A stretch of 64,000 nt of DNA from Pyrenopolyporus hunteri. Its lineage: Eukaryota > Ascomycota > Sordariomycetes > Xylariales > Hypoxylaceae. The position numbers were made by a program, and so were the translations under genes. Under the pieces are notes generated by a model. The model saw nothing but the letters and a program-made list of their open reading frames with translations, was not told where the DNA came from and did no database searches. Below, piece after piece: positions 20,667 to 31,051 of this stretch (its first letter is position 1; each line of letters begins with the position of its first letter). The stretch is taken from the NCBI GenBank assembly GCA_902806595.1, contig CADCXC010000044.1, positions 1,240,001 to 1,304,000 on the forward strand, in the 5' to 3' direction.

Positions 20667-22617
20667 CTACTCCTCCGGGGGGTAAACAACGATCCTATCA
20701 AGGTCGGCGCCCTTATAATGGAACCCGTTGAACAAGCCCCCCACCGTGATCGTGTTGTCCGATCCTTCTTCTAGCGTCAGCTGGAGCGGCGTAGATAGGA
20801 CGATGCCCTTGTGGGTGTCCCTCTGGTACAGCGTCTCGACGTTCTTCGTGTCGCCGTTCACTACGACGCTGGATATGCGCCGCAGTTGCCATGATCCCCC
20901 GATCCGGTCTGGCGAGCCGCCGGCTGTGGAGGTTTAACTTGGTGAGCGAATGGACGGTTATGAGGGTGGGAGTGTGTAGTAGGTAGGTAAGTACCTAGGT
21001 AGACTTACGCTGATCTCCAAAGCCCATGTCGTCGGTGTCTTTGCCTTGTTAATATGGAAATGCCGAGTGTTGATGCGCGCTACTTACTCTGGTAGTAAAA
21101 CGAGACCCATTGAGGCTTTCCTGTTCCTTCTATGCCGTGGAAGGTCACCGTGCTATCGTTACCTTCAATCCCGGTTAAGATGATCCCGTCGCTGGCGAAG
21201 TTCTGCGACGAAAGTATTATTAGTCAATCCGCGGATCTTATCGAATAGATAGAGACTTACGGCTTCTTGTTTAAACGCGTTCCCGTTCGTCGTTGCGTCC
21301 TTCCCATAGTATGCTGTCCCCTGAACCGGCTTCCAGCTTCCCGACTTACTAACGACTTCCGTTAATATTCGTATACGCGACGACGAGAACAAATTACACA
21401 TACACGTCTAAGTCGTAGACATCATGCCATTCCACCTGGAGAGTTTTCTTCTCGTCGTCGATTATCATTGGGAGCCAAATGTACCGGGACTCCCACAAGG
21501 AGTTAGAATCCCACTACGGGTTGTCAGTCGCCTGTTTCATGGCGGATGCGAAAGAAACTACGTACCTGGTCTCCTAGGTATAAATACGTGGTATTACTGC
21601 AACCCTTTATTTTTAATGTGAACCCCGACTGTGAATTAAATGTGCGCGTGTTGAGGGGCGCGATGATCCACGGCTGACTCCAGGGACCGGACAGGCTGTC
21701 TGCCCTGAAGGCGACAACGTCTAGACACATAGGTGTCAGTATGCCGTGCTCTAAACCTGTTGCCAAGATCGAGTAATAGGATGTGAAGTATTATTCGACT
21801 TACTATTTGGCCTATATCCCGTCTTGTGGCTCATGAGCGCATAGTATGATTTGCCGGTGGAAACGATAGAAGGAGCCTCGAGATCGAACTTGTCAAAGCG
21901 ATGAACCACCTCTTCAAGCGCCGTTACGTCTTCGTTATACGAAGTCAGATACACATCTCTTCCCTCCGCCCTGTCGCCGTTCGAATACAACGCGTAGGTT
22001 CGGCCGTCTTTGTCATCGGTAAACATCCCAAAATCCTGCGACCAATTGCCGAGGGGTGCCGTCGCGCTGACGAAACTATAGGGACCGGCTATCGTATCTG
22101 CGGTCGCAAATCCTTGTAGGAGAAGCCCGTAACTTGAGTTGTCGGCGTGCCACCACATCTATCCGTACGAGATTGGCATCGAGAAATATGAAATTAGGGG
22201 GTTAAGGGTCGCCTACATGGTATTTGCCCGTCGACTCGCTGTACACAACCTTCGGCCGCTGGATGATGTTCCTGGGGGAGATAAAGCGATGCCCCTGGAC
22301 GGGTTCTTTTCACAAGATTAGCCTACAGATTCCACTCTTCGTCCCCTCGTAGTTGAATGCGACTCACTCAAGGCCAGATCATGAGGAGTCCACGTAGCCA
22401 AGTCTTCAGAGCTGTAAACCGACACACCACCGCCCTCCTCCTGCCCTTGCGTCTTGTACTCGCCGAACAGCCAAAAAGTGCCATTATCTAGGACGACACT
22501 GCCAGCATGGGCGTTAACCAAACTCCCGTCCGTAGCCCGCCATCTCGCTCCTGGCACGATGTACTTCGCGTTCGTCGCGACTGCGCCGAGGAGCAGTAAG
22601 CTGCTGGAGAACCACAT
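20667..22617 (-). CDS. Secreted GH43 exo-beta-1,3-galactanase-like enzyme with C-terminal CBM35-like domain
   Basis: Nine exons on the minus strand: 22617-22368, 22305-22217, 22158-21804, 21720-21566, 21513-21404, 21348-21261, 21202-21088, 21038-21009 and 20923-20667. The introns are 49-85 bp. The product is 482 residues. A signal peptide (MWFSSSLLLLGAVATNA) starts at the second ATG of a longer open frame. GH43 landmarks: NAHAGSVVLDNGTFWLFGEY, RPKVVYSESTGKYHMWWHAD, SQDFGMFTDDKDGRTYALYS, then FDLEAPSIV with the likely acid Glu, and SHKTGYRPNN. The C-terminal 140 residues (from about WESRYIWLPM through VTFHGIEGTG, GGSPDRIGGSWQL and FNGFHYKGADLDRIVVYP) look like the CBM35 found in fungal GH43 subfamily 24. 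That group trims beta-1,3-galactan from arabinogalactan proteins and works without the usual catalytic base. Subfamily placement is by recollection of the family. Confidence 0.88.
20980..21003. repeat. CCTAGG palindrome inside GH43 intron 8
   Basis: AGGTAGGTAAGTACCTAGGTAG lies immediately behind the donor site of the 85-bp intron 20924-21008. Confidence 0.8.
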
Positions 22618-23860
22618 GTTTGAGCCGACTATCCTCCTCCCACGGCAGATTTCGGCTTGGATCATGTACGCGAGAGCGGTCTGAAGAATCCCAATCCGCG
22701 CCGCCGTTAACCCCTGAGGGTTATAAGGTGCCTGCCAAGGACGAGCTTCGTGTTAATTGACCCCGCAAACCCAATTGCAATTTCTCCGCATCGCTATATT
22801 TCCCCCCGTGATATTCGTCATTTTGGGCTGGGGTAAAGGGGAGGGAGTCCTCGTTTAGCTTCGCGGAGAAGACTATATTTCTGATTGAGGTAGTCGAATC
22901 CAACCCATTGCAACATTCCTAGCAGGCATATGAACACCCAAGAAGTGGTAAGGTCAATATTTCCCCAATCCCCAAGACTTGGCGAACTATATGGTCCATG
23001 GCAGTCTGTATAATAATATGTATATCCAGTATGCCCGGAGACCCAATGGCGCTCCCCAAGTATTAATCCGGCTCGATAGATTGGTCTGAGCAGCCATATC
23101 TCTAATCTCCTGAGGGACCCCCCATTGCAAGTACAGACAGCGTTTAATTTTAGGAAGTTCTAGAACAGCTAGGCTTTCGGTAGAGAACCGCCCGAGGCCG
23201 TATATAAAGCTATTTCACACTTAGAAGGATGTCTCCCTTGGATATCTTACGGTCCAACCCAACCTAGAACACCGCTTGAATAGAAGAATGGGAAGACCAA
23301 CGGTATGCAAATAATGGAGGGTTGGGTCAATTCTTACGATAAATATGATGATAATAGTGTACCAGGCAATGCAGCTCGAATTTTAATTATACCTTCGGGG
23401 CATATCTGTGTTATACCCAGTCCGAAATGGCGGGGAAGCTGTCAGAGTACGTAAACTTCGCAATCCAGGGTCATTTCGAGCGAAGTGAGTTTTGTTTCTA
23501 AGTGAACCTCTAAGTCCAATCTAGGAGAGGTGAAGTGATATTTTACGTGAGGGGTTCAAACTGACTCTCTCTCGCTCTATAAGAGAAGAATTTCTAATTC
23601 TATCATTTGCTCTGGACGACCTCATCGAGCAATTGATTTTCACGATATCTTGCATACAGGGGTCACGGTTTGCGTAGAAGAGTTCTTTTATGACCTGCGT
23701 GAATCACGTAAGACCTCTATTATCCATTAATTCTCTATCCAGTGCCCCCTACACTCGTAGCTCCAAAGATTCATGAATCCAATAACGCAATCATCTATAC
23801 GACCGGTATCACCGTGGCGCCTGGAATGGCGAGGACTTTGTTGTCCAGATCTTCCATCAT
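22618..23860. other. Intergenic region upstream of GH43
   Basis: GH43 promoter side and 3' side of the MFS gene. No open frame with a motif; nothing else recognised. Confidence 0.5.
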
Positions 23861-25874
23861 TTATACATCGACTTCCTTCGTATGGGCCAGCGCGTCGCCC
23901 TTTTCCTCGTTCCCGCGTCTCTCTTTCTGCCTTTGTGCCCTCGCGGCGCGGCGCTCATTCCTCTCCTGATCCTCGCGCATCTGCCGGATCATGGGGCTCC
24001 TCGAGCGGATCTTTTCCCCGTAACGATAGAATATGATGGGGATGGGGATCATTGCTGCTTCCAGCAGACCCAGCAGAGTGCCGGCCCACTGGGGCGTAAG
24101 CGCGGCGTACATGTAGGGCCCGGCTAGGGGAAGAGTTCCGCCAAACAGACTACGTGTCACAGCGTTCCCTGCCAACGCGGACGCGGCATAGATGCCGTAT
24201 GAGCCGGTCAAGTAGTTGGACCCGTATATGAAGCTCAGCGCGTTTCCAGCACCGAATGGAATGCCGAAAGCGATAGGGACTGCCCAGTGGATCGTCGCGG
24301 GGAGACAGGTCCAGCTGAAGACGAGCTGGCCTATAGGAACGAGTATGGAACCGATAATCATTACGCGCGCGGTCGCCTCGGGAGGAACCCGGCCTGTAAC
24401 GGGATCCCGAGGGTGAGAATTGATTACCTTTCTCCAGAATGGCTCGGTGCCAATCGCTAGCATGCTTCCAATGCCGATACCGATAAATGCAAGGCCGGAA
24501 ATTCCAGGACTCCAACCGCGATGCTGGGAGAAGACGATGGGATAAGCGACGAAGCAAAGATAAAGGATACCGTAGATGAGGGAGATCCTAGAACGAGGTG
24601 TTAGCGAAAATTGCGCCGCGCAAATAGAAACTTTCTCTGGACGCGTGGGCCGCTATAAAATAATAACAATGACTCCCTTTTAACTTCTATCGCTAGATAG
24701 TAGCTGAAATGTAATGGGATAGGAAGGGGGACGAGACGGATTGGAATTTATGGGGTCACGTACCAAACATTGAAGAACCAGAGGATTGGCTCTCGAAAGA
24801 AGAGCTCAAACGGACGTAGCAGGTTGGTTTTCATAACAGCGATCTTGGAAAGCTTCACGTCGTAGCGGCACCACCACCTTTCGTCGTTGGTCTCCTTACG
24901 CCTTTGCGCGGCTTTCTTTTGGAGGATAGTTGGCGCATATGTCTCCTTGGTAAGGATTATAAAGACAATTCCAGCGCCCGCCATGATGAGCACAATCCAA
25001 TTATCCCATCTCCACCCTAGGTACTGGAAAATGAATCCGGCAATAATAGGGCCGGTCGCCGGCGCAGTGAGTGGCGCACTTGACCATATCGACATGAACA
25101 GAGCACGAGTCTCCTCCGTCGAGATATCGGACACGGTTCCGGGGCTGTTCGAAACCATTGCTGCGCCGAACAAAGCACTATCGAAAGAAGTCAGCGCCCA
25201 GTCTTAAATGGAAACCCGAGTTTGACAGCCTACCCAAAATATCTGACCACGATGATTTCGGCCGCCGAAGTCGCCAAGCAGCTCGGGATCACTAAAAGGG
25301 TGTAGCAAATTATGCAAACGATGTACACGGGCCGGCGTCCGTAGAATTCGCTAGCCGGCGCGACGAGCAGACTCCCCGATGCAAGCCCCAGCATGTAAGT
25401 GGTGAGGCCGAGCGTCGCGACAGTGCTGGAAACTCCGAACTCCTCCACCAAGCCCGGGATCGACGCCGTGTAGCTGGTGCTGTATAACACGACCACCCAC
25501 GACGCGAAGCTCATGGTGAAAACGGTCCATGATCGGTACCACAGCGGCCAGTTCCGGGGATTGTCCGGGTCGTCCTCCTCGAAGACGACTTCGAAATCGG
25601 GCGGTCGCGACGCTGAGCTTCCGATGCTTGTCGTCGTGCGTACGTGGGTGATCTCCTCGAAAACCGCGACCCCGGGCGACGGATCCGGCTCGTCTGGCGA
25701 CAATGCGTCTGAGTCGTCGTCGTCGGAGGCGTTTGAGATGCGACTCGAGCGCCGCGACCGAGCATGCAGGCTGCGCCTTTTCTCTTGCTCGATTGAGTTG
25801 TCGCATGTCTCTACCTGCTCGGACTCCCCTCTGTCTTCGCCAAGCCGGCTCTCTGCGCCTTTCGGGTCCGCCAT
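23861..25874 (-). CDS. MFS transporter, DHA1 drug/polyamine exporter type
   Basis: Exons on the minus strand: 25874-25234, 25177-24764 and 24587-23861 (introns of 56 and 176 bp), giving 593 residues. The first 110 residues are a hydrophilic cytosolic tail rich in Ser, Arg and Asp, ending in DDPDNPRNW, the box that precedes helix 1 in fungal DHA1 carriers. About twelve hydrophobic helices follow, the first at WTVFTMSFASWVVVLY. The loop 2-3 motif A appears as SEFYGRRP (175-182). The SPGTVSDI region in helix 5 fits the antiporter motif C area. The C-terminus ends in a long basic Arg/Glu-rich tail after IPIIFYRYGEKIR. The likely role is proton-driven export of small molecules at the plasma membrane; the substrate is unknown. 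There is no biosynthetic cluster around it. A TATA box lies 61 bp upstream. Confidence 0.93.
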
Positions 25875-28768
25875 TTTGTTAGTACGATGCCAGCAGCCAC
25901 GTGGGAGAAGAGCCGATACGAGCGCTGCCCGGGGTTTTTATACCCTGTCGTTATTTCGGAAACAGCGTAGACTAAAGCTGATTAGAGGAATCGCGGATTG
26001 GGAACAGTCTAGGAGAGAATAGTGACGGTCTATGCCATTGAACCCGCGAACCCAATCTCACAGCCGAATTTTTCAACAAAGAAAAGTTTCGGTGTAAGTA
26101 GAAATAATTATTTACGGCCAGGGGACAAGTAGAAAAAAGTTGACGTGCTGCTCCAATACTACTATACTCCATCGACAAGGGGACCCCTTTCCACGCGGAT
26201 TTTGCCTGGGTAGTGAGTGTAGTTCCACTAGGCGATAAAAAACTCCACGGACATAAGAGGGACTAAGTCAATATCACCACAATGACGACGGGGATGTTTT
26301 CTATCACCTCTTTGGTTCTGATTTCTTATAGGTCCGTCTTTTACGATCTACCACAGATGCGAATCACACGCATGTTGGCGTGCGTGTTGGAATCGAAGGA
26401 TTTAGCGTTATCCCCTTCGTTGCTTATAAACACCGATACCATTGACCGAAGAAGGGTGTGTGGGCTGAATCATGGTCACAACTAAATATTGGTATATGCT
26501 CATCAGACTTCTTACCACGGTCACAATTGACTTACCGTTCTGGGGACAATAGGTTACTCATAGCCCTTCTGCCATCCCGGCAACATATTTTATAAGACTT
26601 TTTTTCGGCACATTTACATTATTTACCATGTTTTTAACCGACCAATAAATAAGTTTACCCCCAGTACACTTCAGGGTGTTCTGAGAGGGGCTAAATACCT
26701 AAAAAATCAGAGCGTTCATTTACATGGTTCATTCTAAATCTTTAGAAAACTTCAACTGTGAACTAACCTCTACGGGGAACGTCGTCGGAACTAAGCACAG
26801 TAAGCGGATGAGGCCCCAAACAAATAGCTAGTGGTTTGCGTACAAATGCCTTGGTCTTCCTCCTAAAAGGAAAAAAAGGGGGCGAGAGGGAAAGGGCCCG
26901 AGAAAAAGGCTAATAGTTAAATAATCTTGTAGGCTAGTAGTAACTGACGTAATATAGAGCTGAATTGATACCAATCTTACCCCACCTAAACTGAAGCACG
27001 GTTAGAGCTTCTTGCCGAGGTAAAATCTTATCAGCAGAAGGATGGAATTTACATAACGAGCCGGTCAATGCGACTTGACTTGGAGTCAATTCTGAACAGA
27101 AGATATCAACCGTCTCAAAAAGGAGAGACTATTTAGCTCTCTACCGCCCATTGATATTAGCTAAGATAATTCGGCACCATACTCCGGTCATTGCGTAAAC
27201 TATTAGAATCATTTATCACTAAGCACCTACTTCTACATTTGAGATGTGAGCTCTCAATGGCCGTCTCTGCAAATATTTATCGTTGGCCTATCTACATGCT
27301 ATATAATTGGGTAACTACGAGAACAGTTTGATCAAAATGGAGTTTCAGACGTCCATTCAAGTCTTCTTGACTTCTTTTTCCCTTCGAAGTTTTAGAGTCC
27401 ATTAGAAACTCCATTCGTCTATGGCCGGTTCTCAGCACGGACCAGAGGCGGCTTACCTAGAGCGTGCCCAAGGTGGGGGAAGGTCAATAAGGCAGCAGCA
27501 GGTGTCGGAATTGGGGAATCGTTCGATCCAAAAAGCAAATAGAAGAAGCCGAGACATATGGAGATGGGAATGTCTTATCGGATCGGCATACACGACCATC
27601 CTTGCCAATGGAATGGCTCGGGACTTTCCCGACCGATATTCTAGGCGAGTCGATCGGGTCTACGAGCCGTGCATACCACCTATGATATGTACGGCCACGG
27701 AAGTGTCCACGGGAGTGTCCAGATGGCCTCCGCCCCAACCATCTGAATTGCGCTGACCAACCGCAGTTGAAAATTTGAGCGATCAAGAGCGTGAAAAGCG
27801 GATATACATAGGCCGTTATCGTTCTCACGATGATCTGTAGTTCCTCTGATTGTTGGCTGCCACGAATACGCTAGCAACTGCTTCGTATACAGTGCAAGTA
27901 ACATATTAGCCTAGTGGTTGAGCCTCGTATCAGTTTCATCTTGGTGACTCACTGAGTGTGGATCAGCCACAAGGCTTCCTATAATATCATTTGGGATGCG
28001 ATACTTAGCCTTCTGACTATTGGATTCGTGAATACCAAGTTGTCGGTGACGTGGTAAGCGGTACCTAAAGCTAAAGCGTCTTAGAGCATTGCGACGATTT
28101 CTCATTCCAACCCGTTCTCTAGTCAACATTATCTGAGTTATCATCGATTAATAACTACCTACCTAGGTACTTAATTTCGATTAACTACTAATTAGTTAAC
28201 GATGTACGAGTCTTGGGCAATATTGTCAACGCGTTCTTCTAGCCAGCTTCGCGATCTCTTCATGGTGGGGTTAGTAAATAGGCAGAATCAGGTGGGAAGC
28301 GTTGGAGAATAGGAGAAATGGAGAAAAAGTGGAACCGATTCCAGAAACGCCCACGAACAGAGAGAATGATTGGCCACCTGGCTGCGGGACAATTGGAGCT
28401 AGGGTCGCCCAAACCCCACAAGGAAATGTGTAAACAACTGGCTGGAAAGTAAACAATCCCCAAAAATGTATGCGACCAGGGACGTATGCCGCCTATGCAT
28501 GTAGGTCCCCAAGGGATCATCTCCACCACGAGAACCAAATACACAATCAGAATGGCTTGTTTACCTACCTAGGTAAGGCACCTAACATAATCAGCGCGGC
28601 CGAGACGCGACCTTTAAGACGCTTCTCATTTGCTGCGAAATCATCCTATTGGACTCGCTCATATTCCACTGCATTAACCAGTTTGTAAGCTTAGCTGCTA
28701 CCTATTCCATCTTGCAGCTTGCATCTTTCCATCTTTTTGTAAGCCTGGTCGTCGACGATAATTGCAAG
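25875..28768. other. Intergenic region between divergent MFS and coiled-coil genes
   Basis: About 2.9 kb. AT-rich from 26.1 to 27.4 kb. Frames of about 110 codons at 27421-27756 (+) and 27484-27828 (-) overlap each other, and neither has a known motif. Two CCTAGG palindromes sit near 28,160 and 28,570, the second about 190 bp before the coiled-coil start. Confidence 0.5.
25935..25942 (-). promoter_or_regulatory. TATA box of the MFS transporter gene
   Basis: TATAAAAA on the minus strand, about 61 bp before the transporter ATG. A close match to the eukaryotic TATA consensus at a plausible distance. Confidence 0.5.
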
Positions 28769-31051
28769 ATGGCGGAGGGACAAGACCTTCCCATCGCGCT
28801 TCGTCGCACGCCCCGAGCCAGCGTCGGGGCGGCAGCGGGGAATCCGAACCCGTCGCGGTTATCGGGAACCGATATTACCACTTCGAGAAATTTAACGACG
28901 CCGCGTAAACCGAAATCCAAAAAGAGAGTCCGATTTTCAGACCCGGGACCCAACATCCACCAACAGGACACGTCCTCAACAACAGGTCTTACACCTATGG
29001 TCCGCCGCACATATATTGGTGCTGTCCCCTCGCCTAAACGTAGACGCCATTCAACGCCACTTCAAAGGTCACATACCGACGAGGAAGAGGATGAGTTATC
29101 TAACAACAGCAATGGCGCCCCCAACGAAGTACGTTTTCTCTCGTTGCGCCAAGTCCTCGACGATCGCGTTAAGCGACGCATCCGTCGGAACGGACTAAGC
29201 GAAGAGATGAACATCATCAACCAGGAGAAGCGACGACGCGCCCAGGAGCAGAAGGCCGAACTTCAGCGCCTCCGGGATCAGCTAGCGGAGAAGGATGAGG
29301 AAATCGAGAGGCTGCAAGATACCACGATGGCCCAAGACACCGACCGGATCCTAGAGTTAGAGCTCGAGATTCGGTCCCTCAGAGACGAATTGAACAGACG
29401 GGCCGTACCTGATGACGATCGGACGGAAATCTACGACTGGACGATGGCCGCACGTGATCCATTCTCCCATAGTTTCATGGACATCGACGACGACGACGAC
29501 GACGACGACTTCGGAAATACCACGATGGCGGATCTAGTATGCAGCACGCCGTCGAAGAACCGCGCATCTGCTTCCTTCCCTACGCCCCCTTGCACAAGCC
29601 CAACATTCCCCTCCACGCCCCGTTCCATGCGAAAAGCAACGCCCGTTACACCTCGATCTCAGGTAGGGGTCCAAGTATCGCTTCCGGATCCCGAGAAAGA
29701 AGCTCTCGAAGCCGAACTAGGATCTCTACGGCTCGAGCTAACTAAACTAACTGAAGTGCTCGAGAGCCACGAAGCCCTCAAGGCGCGCATCGCGAGCAAG
29801 CTCGCCGCAGCCAGCAGCACAGCCTCGGATTCCAAAGATTCGCCGTCAAAGGACGTAGAAGCGCACCTAGACTCCGTCCTGCAATCGCTCTCCGACCGGA
29901 CCGCCGCGCTCCTAGATCTCAACACGTCGCTCAGCTCGCTCGGTTTCCCGGGCAACGACGCGGGCGAGATCGTCACGTCGCTAACGGGCGCGTTCCGCTC
30001 CGCGCGTCTCGAGCTCGAGTACCTGACGCCGGGGGAAATAACCCTTCCCCTGTCGTCGCGCGGCGCCGAGGTCCTCGACCTGGTCCTGACACGTCTACGC
30101 GACCTCGGGCGGCAAGTGCGCGAGGACGAGGACGCGATCGACGAGTACCACGCGCTGGAGCTGTCGCTACGGCAGCAGCTCAACGCGCGCGTCTCCGCGA
30201 TGGACGGGATGCGCGCGCAGCTCGACGAGCGGGACGCGCGGATCGCGGACCTGGAGCTGGGGACGGAGCGGCTGAAGGGCGCGGCCGAGGGCTACCGGCG
30301 GGACGTGGCGGAGCTGGAGCGGCTGGTGCAGGAGATGGAGGGGGCGGCGCGCGCGGCGGAGACGCGGTTCGCGGCCGAGGCGGCGGGCGCCCGGGCCGAG
30401 CTGGCCGACAGCCGGGCGGCGGAGGCCAAGCTGGAGGGCAAGCTGGCGGCGGTGCGGGAGCAGGCGGACGCGTGCCGCGCGCAGCTGGCGGACCTGCAGC
30501 GGCGCAAGGCGGCCGAGGTGCGCGCGCTGAACCGGTACCACGGGACGGCGCTGGCGGTGCGCGACGCGCGCGTCGCCGAGCTGCGCGCCGCCGTCGACGA
30601 CGTGGGCAGGAGCCTGCACGAGGCCCACCGCACCATCCAGCAGCTGCGCGTCGAGAACCTCGGCCTGGGCCGCCGCGCGGACGAGGAGAAGGCGCGCGCC
30701 AAGGAGGCCGTCGACGCCATGAAGGCCGAGCTCGAGCGCGTGCTCAGGATGAGCTCCGACTTCCTGGCCACGCCGCGGAAGGCCCCCGAGGCTTCGGGGC
30801 GGAGGCTGCGGTCCTCGACTAGAGATGCTGCTGCTGCTGCTGCTGCCGCTACCGCTACTGCCGAGGCAGCGGGGGCGGGAGCCGAGGATGGGAAAGAGAA
30901 GAGTACGACCCCAGAGGGAAGCCCGCTAAGGCCCGGCGCGTATCTTTCGGGCGAATTAGCGAAGACGGGGAAGGGGGCGAAGAGGCGGAAGTACGATAGT
31001 GGGCTGGGGCTTCTGGACGAAGACGAGGATGGCAGCGTGGATCTGGTCTAG
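28769..31051 (+). CDS. Acidic coiled-coil nuclear protein (AT-DNA-binding/Thy-1-like annotation in other fungi)
   Basis: A single exon of 760 residues, starting at the first ATG of the frame (MAEGQDLPIALRR). The N-terminal 130 residues are basic and Pro/Ser-rich, with KKRVRFSDPGP and PSPKRRRHSTP, which look like nuclear localisation and phosphorylation sites. A first coiled coil (about 150-215, QEKRRRAQEQKAELQRLRDQ) is followed by an acidic run of eight Asp near 238-247. The central part has FPTPPCTSP, VGVQVSLPDPEKEALEAELG, DRTAALLDLNTSLSSLGF and LEYLTPGEITLP. A long Ala/Arg/Glu coiled coil then runs from about 460 to 660. The C-terminus has an Ala run and ends in an acidic EDEDGSVDLV. I recall ascomycete relatives labelled AT DNA-binding protein (Thy-1), a name I would not trust functionally. 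Nucleotides 30,100-30,830 are extremely GC-rich. Confidence 0.85.
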   Translation: MAEGQDLPIALRRTPRASVGAAAGNPNPSRLSGTDITTSRNLTTPRKPKSKKRVRFSDPGPNIHQQDTSSTTGLTPMVRRTYIGAVPSPKRRRHSTPLQRSHTDEEEDELSNNSNGAPNEVRFLSLRQVLDDRVKRRIRRNGLSEEMNIINQEKRRRAQEQKAELQRLRDQLAEKDEEIERLQDTTMAQDTDRILELELEIRSLRDELNRRAVPDDDRTEIYDWTMAARDPFSHSFMDIDDDDDDDDFGNTTMADLVCSTPSKNRASASFPTPPCTSPTFPSTPRSMRKATPVTPRSQVGVQVSLPDPEKEALEAELGSLRLELTKLTEVLESHEALKARIASKLAAASSTASDSKDSPSKDVEAHLDSVLQSLSDRTAALLDLNTSLSSLGFPGNDAGEIVTSLTGAFRSARLELEYLTPGEITLPLSSRGAEVLDLVLTRLRDLGRQVREDEDAIDEYHALELSLRQQLNARVSAMDGMRAQLDERDARIADLELGTERLKGAAEGYRRDVAELERLVQEMEGAARAAETRFAAEAAGARAELADSRAAEAKLEGKLAAVREQADACRAQLADLQRRKAAEVRALNRYHGTALAVRDARVAELRAAVDDVGRSLHEAHRTIQQLRVENLGLGRRADEEKARAKEAVDAMKAELERVLRMSSDFLATPRKAPEASGRRLRSSTRDAAAAAAAATATAEAAGAGAEDGKEKSTTPEGSPLRPGAYLSGELAKTGKGAKRRKYDSGLGLLDEDEDGSVDLV

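Noticed and set aside
22318..22665. Longer GH43 start (16 residues further upstream)
   Set aside because: The upstream Met would place charged residues before the signal peptide; the second ATG gives a normal secretion signal.
27421..27828. Overlapping frames of about 110 codons on both strands
   Set aside because: They mirror each other, have no motif and no splice context.
30167..30822. Open frames of 116-159 codons overlapping the coiled-coil gene on both strands
   Set aside because: By-products of the GC-rich coil; composition is all Ala/Arg/Ser.
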